A DNA stretch of 64,000 nt from Paracoccaceae bacterium (lineage in GTDB: Bacteria > Pseudomonadota > Alphaproteobacteria > Rhodobacterales > Rhodobacteraceae), in contig JANSYP010000010.1 of the NCBI GenBank assembly GCA_024742405.1, positions 1-64,000 on the forward strand, read 5' to 3'. The first letter of the stretch is position 1. Every line of letters starts with the position of its first letter. Both the position numbers and the translations under genes were made by a program. The notes below the pieces were generated by a model. That model saw only the letters and a program-made list of their open reading frames with translations, was not told the DNA's origin and made no database searches. Positions 44,903-51,832 of the stretch are shown one piece after another.

Positions 44903-45034
44903 TGTCTGCGACCTCCATGCGGGAGTCTGGCGCCCGCGCGCGGATCCCCGCCACGCCGTGTGTGCCCGTCAGGCGTGCGCCGCGGCGCGGCGGGCTGCCC
45001 GACAGGCCCCGCGCTCCGCCCGCGGCGGTGGTCC

Positions 45035-45664
45035 TCAGGCACGGATCGGTTCGGCATGAAACTCTATCTCCAGATCGATGGCACGGGCAAAGGCCGCGTC
45101 GATGGCTGCGCTGTTGGTTTCGGTCTGCACCGCGTCGAGCTCTGCACAAAGCCAGTCGACACCGGCAAGGAACCGGGGCTCGGCATGGAGCGCGAACCAG
45201 TCCCGCAACGTCGGATCGGGGGCGGCCGCCCAGCCGCCGCGCTGAGCGACCTGTCCATAGCTCCATTCCGCGGCACTCATTGCCGCGATCCCGGCTGCGT
45301 AGGGGCCGGCGCGGGCGATGTCGGTCATGCCGTCGGCCAGGGCTGCCGCCGCGGGGCTGGGGCAGGGTGGGTCGCTGAGCCCGAGTGTGGCGTAGATCCG
45401 GTCGAAGAGCGCCTCCTGCTCGTTCACCAGCCCGTCGAGGATCGACACGATATGGCGGGCCGACGCCCGTGTCGGGGCCTGGGCGAGCAAGTGGGCGAAA
45501 ATTACCCGCGCGGCCCGGACGAAATAGCGTTCGTTCACGAAATACGCGTCGCGGGCCTCGGTGCTGAGCGCGCCCCGCTCCGCCGCGCGAAAGAAGGGAT
45601 GCCCGACGAACGCGTCCAGACCGGCCGCGTGGCGATGGCGCAGATCTTCGCTGAAGCGCGTCAT
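45035..45664 (-). CDS. TenA/THI-4-like helical protein lacking the usual cysteine
   Basis: The protein of 209 residues has the TenA helical fold: GLDAFVGHPFFRAAERGALS, AYFVNERYFVRAARVIFAHL, GLVNEQEALFDRIYATLGL and the C-terminal FARAIDLEIEFHAEPI with the conserved Glu. In thiaminase II the nucleophile Cys precedes a W-x-Y; here the segment reads MSAAEWSYGQV (about residues 129-139) with Ala/Glu instead, as in the cysteine-free TenA_E group. A thiamine role is therefore not assumed. It overlaps the PfkB stop (ATGA), so it belongs to the sugar operon, where a C-N bond hydrolase would fit an N-glycoside substrate. Confidence 0.75.
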   Translation of the reverse strand: MTRFSEDLRHRHAAGLDAFVGHPFFRAAERGALSTEARDAYFVNERYFVRAARVIFAHLLAQAPTRASARHIVSILDGLVNEQEALFDRIYATLGLSDPPCPSPAAAALADGMTDIARAGPYAAGIAAMSAAEWSYGQVAQRGGWAAAPDPTLRDWFALHAEPRFLAGVDWLCAELDAVQTETNSAAIDAAFARAIDLEIEFHAEPIRA

Positions 45665-46566
45665 GCGATCGGCCCCGCGGAGCCCAGGCATCGCGACATC
45701 TCCTCGCGGCTGGGAAAGGCCGAGTGCGTCCCGCGGCGCGATACGGTCAGGGCGGCGGCGGCCGCCGCTGCACGCAACGCGGCCACAGCCCGTATCCCGC
45801 GAAGGCGCGCCGCGACAAAGGTGGCGGCAAACGTATCGCCGGCCCCTGCGGTGTCGACCGTATCGACGCGCACAGCCGGCGTGGCCAGCTCGCCGTCGGC
45901 GTCATAGAGCAGCGCCCCGGCGCTGCCGAGGGTCAGCAGCACGCCGCCTGTTCCGGCCCGGTGCAGCACGGCCACGGCGCGCGCGGTGTCCTTTTGGCCG
46001 GTCAGACCCTCCAGTTCGGGCCGGTTCACGACTGCGAGGTCCACGAGCGGCCACAACGCGTCCCAGGACCAGCGGATCGGCGATGGATTGGCGACGGTCC
46101 ACGCGCCCGCTGTCCGCGCCGCCGCCAGCGCCGCGCGCGTTGTGTCCTGCGGCAGGTTGCCCTGAACGATCAGCGTATCGTCCGCGCGGATTTCGGCCAG
46201 GGTCGTCGCGGCGTCCTCCGGCGACACGGTATCGGCCGCGAAGCTGGTGGACAGGATGTGGTTTTCCCCGGCATGCGAGACATAGATGATGGATTGATCC
46301 GTCGGGATCTCGGCGACCCTAAGGGTGGCTCCGGGGATCTCGCGGCTCAGGACGGCGCTTGCGCGCGCGCCGGCCTCGTCCGCGCCGACAGCCGCCAGAA
46401 GCTGCACGTCGCAGCCCGCGCGCGCCAGCAGCAGCGCCTGGTTCAAGCCCTTGCCACCGATGTCCGCAAGCCGGCTTTCGGCGATCAGCGTCTCGCCGTC
46501 CCGCGGCAGGTGCGGCATCGTAAAGACCAGATCCTCGGTCACATTGCCCACGACATAGACCGTCAT
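45661..46566 (-). CDS. PfkB-family kinase, ribokinase-like
   Basis: The 301-residue protein shows the ribokinase fold: VVGNVTEDLVFTMPHLPRDG, SRLADIGGKGLNQALLLARA, NPSPIRWSWDALWPLVDLAV, and the catalytic signature DTAGAGDTFAATFVAARLRG. Ribokinase itself has GGKGANQA where this has GGKGLNQA. The start overlaps the stop of the LacI-PfkB fusion gene, and its stop overlaps the TenA-like start. It probably phosphorylates the imported sugar or nucleoside. Confidence 0.9.
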   Translation of the reverse strand: MTVYVVGNVTEDLVFTMPHLPRDGETLIAESRLADIGGKGLNQALLLARAGCDVQLLAAVGADEAGARASAVLSREIPGATLRVAEIPTDQSIIYVSHAGENHILSTSFAADTVSPEDAATTLAEIRADDTLIVQGNLPQDTTRAALAAARTAGAWTVANPSPIRWSWDALWPLVDLAVVNRPELEGLTGQKDTARAVAVLHRAGTGGVLLTLGSAGALLYDADGELATPAVRVDTVDTAGAGDTFAATFVAARLRGIRAVAALRAAAAAAALTVSRRGTHSAFPSREEMSRCLGSAGPIA

Positions 46567-47738
46567 GGCGTCGCTCTCAGGGTTGGTGCAGCGGCGTCCG
46601 GTCCAAGCTCGGCCGCTGGCACGCGCCGTCCCTGGGCGCCTTCGGCGGTCATCGACAGGCTCGCCGCCACGCAGGCGCCCGCGGCTGCGGTCTGCCGGTC
46701 GAAATCGTGCAAGCGCTGGCCGAGATACGCCCCGACGAAACAGTCCCCCGCGCCGGTCCCGTCCACAACGCGGACCGACGGGGCGCGCACGCGGATCGGT
46801 TCCGTCCGGTCGGCTTCGAACACCGCCGCGCCATCGGGACCAAGGGTCAGCACGACATCGCCGCGCTCGGGCAGGCCGGCGAGATAGCCCGCCATGGCGC
46901 CGACGAGATGCTCGGACGCCAGGCCGCGGCCCAGGATACGCGCCGCCGAGCGCCGGTTCACGAACACGATGTCGAGCGCCGCGACCAGTTTGGCGAACCC
47001 GTCGGCCGAGCGGTAGCGGTTGTCCATGCCGGTGTCGTGAGCGCTGACCTGCCAGCCGAGGGCGCGCAGCTGCGGCAGGACGGGCAGCAGCGCGTCCAAC
47101 TGGTAGCCGTCGGCATGCAGATGGCTTGGCCGGCGCGCCGGCAGGGTCGGCAGTTGCGGCAGCAGGTCCTGGCCGGTGAAGGTCAGCGGTTCGTTGATCT
47201 TGGTGCGGCTGCCGTCGGCCTCCAGCAGCACGATGCAGCGCGAGAGGCGTTCGCGAAACGGGCTGCGCACCGCGCGGGCGCGCACGCCGCTGCGCGAGAG
47301 CTGCTCCAGCGCCCAGAGGCTGTCGGGATCCTTGCCGATGGCCGTCGCAAGCTCCACGTCGAGCGGGCAGGGCGGCCCGAGCGCCGACGCCGCCACAGCG
47401 ACATTCGCCGCCGGTCCGCCCAGATGCTTGGAGATCCGCTCGCCGGTGATCCGGTCGTTGCGGTGGGGCATCACCTCGATCCGGGCGATCAGGTCGACCG
47501 AGATATAGCCCAGCGTCATCAGGTGGGGCCGGTCCTCGGTAATTTCGGGCTCGGGATGGGCGACCTCCGCCGGAAAGACGAACCCTTTCGGCCCGTAGCC
47601 GAGCCGCCGCATCACAGCATAGACCCGCTCGCGCGTTGCCGGCCGGACCCGTTCCGGGGCGTTCATCACGTTGGACGCCGTGCCCAGCGAAACGCCGGCT
47701 TCGCGCGCGACGTCGGCGAGGCTCGGGCGCCGGCTCAT
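46563..47738 (-). CDS. LacI-type DNA-binding domain fused to PfkB sugar kinase
   Basis: The protein of 391 residues starts with a complete LacI HTH and hinge-like head (residues 1 to about 50: RPSLADVAREAGVSLGTASN and ATRERVYAVMRRLGYGPKG). After a linker of about 20 residues comes a full PfkB domain in place of the usual sugar-binding fold (LGYISVDLIARIEVMPHRND; GGPAANVAVAASALG; LLEADGSRTKINEPL; VDGTGAGDCFVGAYLG). A kinase-fold sensor bound to a LacI head suggests an autoregulating transcription factor that senses or phosphorylates its sugar. There is no frameshift at the join. It sits mid-operon with four-base overlaps on both sides. Confidence 0.92.
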   Translation of the reverse strand: MSRRPSLADVAREAGVSLGTASNVMNAPERVRPATRERVYAVMRRLGYGPKGFVFPAEVAHPEPEITEDRPHLMTLGYISVDLIARIEVMPHRNDRITGERISKHLGGPAANVAVAASALGPPCPLDVELATAIGKDPDSLWALEQLSRSGVRARAVRSPFRERLSRCIVLLEADGSRTKINEPLTFTGQDLLPQLPTLPARRPSHLHADGYQLDALLPVLPQLRALGWQVSAHDTGMDNRYRSADGFAKLVAALDIVFVNRRSAARILGRGLASEHLVGAMAGYLAGLPERGDVVLTLGPDGAAVFEADRTEPIRVRAPSVRVVDGTGAGDCFVGAYLGQRLHDFDRQTAAAGACVAASLSMTAEGAQGRRVPAAELGPDAAAPTLRATP

Positions 47739-48505
47739 GCCGCTTCCCCGCCGGACAGGCGCGGATCGCGCCCGGTGACGATCATCTCGACGATCTCGGC
47801 GTTTTCGGTATCGCCGACATGCCGCCGTCCGACGACGCGGCCCTGTTTCATCACCACGAAATGGTCTCCGATAGCGAAGATATCCTCCAGCCGGTGGCTG
47901 ATGATGATGACCGACACGCCGTTGGATTTCAGCTGCGTGATCGTCTCGCGGACCTTCTCGATGGCGGGCGCGCCGAGATTGGCGGTGGGCTCGTCCATGA
48001 TCACCAGCCGCGCGTCGAACCCCGTCGCCCGCGCGATGGCCACCGCCTGCTGCTGGCCGCCCGAGAGCGACAGCACCGGCAGCCGCACCGACGGCACGCG
48101 CAGGCCGAGCGCGCCGAACAGCGCCTCGGAGCGCGCATTCATCGTCTGCCGGTCGAGCACGGTGAGCCCGGCGACCTTGCGCGTCAGCTCGCGGCCCAGA
48201 AAGATGTTCTGCGCGACGGTCAGATCCGGCACCAGCGCGAAATCCTGGTAGATCATCTCGATGCCCGCATCGCGTGCGCCGATCGGATGGGTGTAGCTGG
48301 CGCGCGCGCCGTCGATCAGGATCTCGCCCCGGTCGGGCAGGATGGCGCCGGCGAGCACCTTCATCAGCGTCGATTTTCCGGCCGCATTGTCGCCCACGAG
48401 GCCCAGCACGCTGCCGGGATCGAGCGCGATGCTGACATCGTTGAGTGCCGTGACCGCGCCGAAGCTCTTGGAGATGTGGCGCATCTCGACCAGAGGCGCG
48501 GTCAT
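47735..48505 (-). CDS. Sugar ABC transporter ATP-binding protein, importer 2
   Basis: The 256-residue protein is a single-domain ATPase with Walker A GDNAAGKST, signature LSGGQQQAVAIARAT, Walker B LVIMDEPTANL and H-loop ISHRLED. It overlaps the permease stop upstream and the fusion-gene start downstream (ATGA type overlaps). Together with the next permease and binding protein it forms a second, ribose-type importer. The Ala in the Walker A loop (NAAGKST) in place of the usual Gly is a minor deviation. Confidence 0.92.
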   Translation of the reverse strand: MTAPLVEMRHISKSFGAVTALNDVSIALDPGSVLGLVGDNAAGKSTLMKVLAGAILPDRGEILIDGARASYTHPIGARDAGIEMIYQDFALVPDLTVAQNIFLGRELTRKVAGLTVLDRQTMNARSEALFGALGLRVPSVRLPVLSLSGGQQQAVAIARATGFDARLVIMDEPTANLGAPAIEKVRETITQLKSNGVSVIIISHRLEDIFAIGDHFVVMKQGRVVGRRHVGDTENAEIVEMIVTGRDPRLSGGEAA

Positions 48506-49518
48506 TTCGCGTCCTCCTCTGTGCTGGCGCGGGCCCAGCTTTCGACCTTGCGGTTCAGCACCGTGTTCATCAGCACCGCCAGAACCAGAATGATGCCGGT
48601 GACGACCTGCACCCAGTAGGGGTTCACGCCCAGCAGGTTCAGCCCGTTGCGCACGAAATTCAACAGAAGCGCGCCCGCGACGGTGCCCGCGATGGTCGCG
48701 CGCCCGCCGAAAAGGCTTGTGCCGCCCAGCACGACCGCGGCGATCACCTCGAGCTCCAGCATCACCCCGGCATTGGGCGAGCCGTTCGAGAGTCGCGCCG
48801 AAATCACCACACCGCCGAGGGCCGCGAGGCAGCCGGTTAGCGCGTAGACCTTGATCTTGATCCGGTTGATGGCCAGCCCCATCACGCGGGCGGCTTCCTC
48901 GCGCCCGCCGGTGGCGAGCGCATGGAGGCCGAAGCGGGTGCGGTTCAGCAGGAACCAGCCGAGGATCGCCACAACAACGGCAATCAGAAAGGGCGCGTTG
49001 ATCCCGAAAAGGTCGCCGCGCCCGATCCAGACAAAGACCGGGTCGTTGATCGGCGTCGCGTAGCCGTCGGAATAGACGAAGGCCACACCGCGGATCGAGG
49101 TCAGCCCGGCCAGCGTCACCACGAAGGCCGGCACGCCGAGCGTGATGATCCAGCCGTTGCAGGCCCCGATCGCCGCGCCCACCACCAGCACCAGGGGGAT
49201 GACCAGCAGCGCGGGCAGGCCGAGCCCCAGCCAGCTTGCCGTCAGAACCGACACCAGCGCCACGGTCGAGCCCACCGACAGGTCGATCCCCGCCGTCGCC
49301 ATCACGAAGGTCATGCCGACCCCGATGATGATCAGCGGCGCGGACTGGCGCAGCACGTTGAGCAGGTTGGTCGTGGTCAGGAAATGCTCCGACGCCAGGC
49401 TCATCGCCACGAGCCAGAGCCCGAGCGCGATGAACATGCCGTAGCGCACCAGCGCCACGATCATCCGGCGCTGTGCCCGGGGCAGGAGGCCCGCGCTCGC
49501 CGGGGCGCTGGCGGTCAC
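48502..49518 (-). CDS. Sugar ABC transporter permease, importer 2
   Basis: This protein of 338 residues has about nine to ten membrane helices, with GVGMTFVMATAGIDLSVGST near residue 72, ATGGREEAARVMGLAINRIK and VLGGTSLFGGRATIAGTVAG, the BPD_transp_2 signatures. Only one permease gene is present for this importer, so the channel would be a homodimer. The start is GTG at 49518; the stop overlaps the ATPase start. Confidence 0.9.
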   Translation of the reverse strand: MTASAPASAGLLPRAQRRMIVALVRYGMFIALGLWLVAMSLASEHFLTTTNLLNVLRQSAPLIIIGVGMTFVMATAGIDLSVGSTVALVSVLTASWLGLGLPALLVIPLVLVVGAAIGACNGWIITLGVPAFVVTLAGLTSIRGVAFVYSDGYATPINDPVFVWIGRGDLFGINAPFLIAVVVAILGWFLLNRTRFGLHALATGGREEAARVMGLAINRIKIKVYALTGCLAALGGVVISARLSNGSPNAGVMLELEVIAAVVLGGTSLFGGRATIAGTVAGALLLNFVRNGLNLLGVNPYWVQVVTGIILVLAVLMNTVLNRKVESWARASTEEDAK

Positions 49519-49570
49519 GCCTGTGGTCCGTTTTCTGCGCGGCCCAGTGCGGGCCGGGCGGGCGTGGGGG

Positions 49571-50503
49571 TCACTGGATGTCGTCGATGTTGAACGGCGT
49601 CACGATGGTCGGGATGTAGGACACGCGCGGAGAGATCTCTTCGCCGCCCAGATGCTGGACCAGCAGCCGCACGCCCTGGTCGCCGTTGAACTCCGGCGCC
49701 TGCATCAGGAAGCCTTGCAGCCGGCCTTCCTTGATCGGGGCGACGAAATAGTCCGGGATATCGTCCCAGCCGAAGAAGGCGATATCGCGGTTCTGGCTGA
49801 GCCCGGCGGCGAGCGCGCCCTGAAGCTGCGGGTCGCCCGTGGCATAGATCAGATCGATATCCGGGTTCGCGGTGAGCATGTTCTCGGCCTCGGCGGTCGC
49901 CCGCTCCAGGATATTCCGGCCATCGCCCTCGGCAGCGAATGTGACGTTGGGCAGCACGCTCTTGATGGCATCCACGAACCCGTCGCGCCGGGCGATCTGG
50001 ACCTCGGAGGATGCGATCATGAGCCCGATGGTGGCCTCACCGTCCATCTTGCCGGCAATGTAGCCCGCCACGTAGCGGCCGAACTGGACCGAGGTGTCAT
50101 ACTGCTCCACCCCGATCAGGCTGAGGATGTTGGGATGGTCGATGCGGGTGTCCAGCGTCACCATCGGGATGCCGGCCTCCTGCGCCTGCTCGATGGGACC
50201 TGCCAGCGAGCCGCTTTCGATCGGGTCGAGCACGATCGCGTCGGCCTGCCGGGCGATGCAATCCTCCACCAGCGTGACCTGGCGCGCCGCGTCGGCCTGG
50301 GGGTCGAAAACCACCAGCTCGACGCCCAGTTCCTCGGCCGCGCGCTCCGCGCCTTCGACGGTCTTCTGGAAGTACTCGATCTGCAGCGAGAAGGTCACGA
50401 AACAGATCGTCGTGTCGCTGTCCTGCGCGGCGGCGCCCTGCGGTGCAAGTGCGGCGACGCTCAGCGCTGTTGCGGCAGTGATCGCTTTGATACGGTTCGA
50501 CAT
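49571..50503 (-). CDS. Periplasmic sugar-binding protein, ribose type, importer 2
   Basis: The 310-residue protein has a signal peptide (to about 26, APQGAAAQ) and a Peripla_BP_4 domain: FVTFSLQIEYFQKTVEGAER, DPQADAARQVTLVEDCIARQ, VTLDTRIDHPNILSLIGVEQ and the hinge region FFGWDDIPDYFVAPIKEGRL. It is the first gene of the leftward array, directly under the divergent control region with two TTGAA-N4-TTCAA dyads. Confidence 0.92.
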   Translation of the reverse strand: MSNRIKAITAATALSVAALAPQGAAAQDSDTTICFVTFSLQIEYFQKTVEGAERAAEELGVELVVFDPQADAARQVTLVEDCIARQADAIVLDPIESGSLAGPIEQAQEAGIPMVTLDTRIDHPNILSLIGVEQYDTSVQFGRYVAGYIAGKMDGEATIGLMIASSEVQIARRDGFVDAIKSVLPNVTFAAEGDGRNILERATAEAENMLTANPDIDLIYATGDPQLQGALAAGLSQNRDIAFFGWDDIPDYFVAPIKEGRLQGFLMQAPEFNGDQGVRLLVQHLGGEEISPRVSYIPTIVTPFNIDDIQ

Positions 50504-50524
50504 GGATTCAGCCCCCCATCGGCT

Positions 50525-50538
50525 TTGAAACTTTTCAA
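50525..50538. promoter_or_regulatory. TTGAA-N4-TTCAA dyad, copy 1
   Basis: TTGAAACTTTTCAA lies 22 bp upstream of the importer 2 binding-protein start, in the divergent space with the BtpA-family gene. The same TTGAA-N4-TTCAA pattern recurs at 50688-50701, inside a longer perfect dyad. Its position over the promoter of the array that encodes the LacI-PfkB fusion makes it a candidate operator for that protein. Confidence 0.5.
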
Positions 50539-50561
50539 TTCTTGAACTGCTTATCGACGGT

Positions 50562-50586
50562 GATCAACGATTTGTTGATCTTTTTT
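50562..50586. promoter_or_regulatory. Stem-loop followed by T-run in divergent region
   Basis: GATCAAC (50562-50568) pairs with GTTGATC (50574-50580) over a 5-nt loop and is followed by six T (50581-50586). This has the shape of a weak intrinsic terminator for rightward transcription, yet it lies upstream of a rightward gene, so it might attenuate transcription or be another protein-binding dyad. Confidence 0.45.
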
Positions 50587-50648
50587 CCGCCGCATCGCAA
50601 AACGGCGGGCATAAGAAATCCCAAAAAGCAATAACGGAGTGCAGAGTC

Positions 50649-51500
50649 TTGGCAATTTCATCGAAAGCGGACGCGGGTGACCAAATTTTGAACATATTCA
50701 AAATTCGCCGTGCGGTGATCGGTGTGATCCATTGCCCGGCCTTCCCCGGAACGCCACGCCATGACGGGCGCGATCCCGAGCAGATCTATGACGCGGCCCT
50801 GCGCGATGCCCTGGCCTATGCCGAAGGCGGTGTCGATGGGCTGATCGTGGAAAACCACGGCGATATCCCGTTCCTGCGGCCCGGCGATATTGGACCCGAG
50901 ACGGTGGCCTACATGACGGCCGTGACCCGGCGCGTGTTGGACGAGGCGGGACTGCCCACGGGCATCAACATCCTGGCCAATGCGCCGATCCCGGCCTTTG
51001 CCGTGGCCGCGGCGAGCGGCGCCAGCTTCATCCGCGTGAACCAGTGGGCCAACGCCTATGTCGCCAACGAAGGGTTGCTCGACGGTGACGCGGCGCGCGC
51101 CCTGCGCTACCGCAAGCAGATCGCGGCGGAGGGCGTCGCGGTCTTTGCCGACGCCCATGTCAAGCACGGCGCCCATGCCATCACCGCCGACCGCTCCGTC
51201 GAGGAGCTGACCCGCGATCTGGAGTTCTTCGACGCCGACGTGGTCATCGCCACGGGCCAGCGCACCGGCGACGCTGTGACCGATGCGGAGCTGCAGACAG
51301 TGACAGGGGCGACGGGCCTGCCGGTCATCGTGGGCTCCGGCGTCACGCAAGAGAATGTCGGGCGGATCCTGTCTCAGTCCCGCGGCGCCATCATCGGCTC
51401 TTCGTTGAAGGAGGGCGGCGTCTGGTGGAACCCGGTGGAGACCGCGCGGGTCGCGCGCTTCATGGAGACCGTGCGCGAGGTCCGCGAGGCACATCCATGA
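50649..51500 (+). CDS. BtpA/SgcQ-family TIM-barrel protein
   Basis: The protein of 283 residues belongs to the BtpA family: IRRAVIGVIHCPAFPGTPRH, GVDGLIVENHGDIPFLRPGD, ASFIRVNQWANAYVANEGLL and VIVGSGVTQENVGRILSQSR. Cyanobacterial BtpA is needed for photosystem I stability and SgcQ lies in an enteric sugar operon; no enzymatic activity is established to my knowledge. The TTG at 50649 has ACGGAG upstream; the operator-like dyad 50684-50705 then falls in codons 12-19, or in the leader if a later TTG is used. It is divergent from the sugar array. Confidence 0.85.
   Translation: MAISSKADAGDQILNIFKIRRAVIGVIHCPAFPGTPRHDGRDPEQIYDAALRDALAYAEGGVDGLIVENHGDIPFLRPGDIGPETVAYMTAVTRRVLDEAGLPTGINILANAPIPAFAVAAASGASFIRVNQWANAYVANEGLLDGDAARALRYRKQIAAEGVAVFADAHVKHGAHAITADRSVEELTRDLEFFDADVVIATGQRTGDAVTDAELQTVTGATGLPVIVGSGVTQENVGRILSQSRGAIIGSSLKEGGVWWNPVETARVARFMETVREVREAHP
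50684..50705. promoter_or_regulatory. Perfect 9-bp-arm dyad containing TTGAA-N4-TTCAA, copy 2
   Basis: AATTTTGAA (50684-50692) and TTCAAAATT (50697-50705) are exact complements around CATA. Its core repeats the TTGAA-N4-TTCAA pattern found at 50525. It lies at the very start of the BtpA-family frame, 163 bp from copy 1, a layout compatible with repression through a DNA loop. Confidence 0.55.
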
Positions 51501-51775
51501 GGCGTCTGGGTGCTGCGTGCGCTCTGGCTCTGGCTGCTGCGGCACCGGTCTGGGGCGATGCAGACTCTGCGGATCTTCAGGCTTGTGCGGCGAGCCTGAA
51601 GCGCAGCCTTGAGGTGATGGAGGCCGCGCCGCTGCTGAAGGAAGAGGTGGCCACGGGGTTGATGTGGCTCCGCCTTGATGCCGAAACGGCGCTCGAGGCG
51701 GGCGATGCGCCGGGCTGTCTGGAGCGGGCGCGGACCGTGGAGAGCATCCTCGGCCTCGCCCCCGCCAAGGGCTAG
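51497..51775 (+). CDS. Small exported protein of unknown function
   Basis: This 92-residue protein has a signal peptide (to about 20, ending AAAAPVWGD) and a short helical mature part with two cysteines (LQACAASLKRSLEVMEAAPL and GDAPGCLERARTVESILGL). It overlaps the BtpA stop by four bases (ATGA) and is therefore coupled to it. I do not recognise the family. An exported partner of a cytosolic TIM-barrel protein is unexpected. Confidence 0.6.
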   Translation: MRRLGAACALALAAAAPVWGDADSADLQACAASLKRSLEVMEAAPLLKEEVATGLMWLRLDAETALEAGDAPGCLERARTVESILGLAPAKG

Positions 51776-51832
51776 GGGCGCCTTACGCAGCGCCCCTCGG
51801 GATGCGCGGGGTCCCGAACCGGCCCGCCGGTC

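Noticed and set aside
45035-45664. Calling the TenA-like protein thiaminase II
   Set aside because: The nucleophile cysteine is missing and no thiamine genes or TPP riboswitch are nearby.
43988-45907. A 639-codon plus-strand frame opposite importer 1 and TenA-like genes
   Set aside because: It covers the reverse of an ABC ATPase with intact Walker motifs; its own translation is compositionally odd and has no family features.
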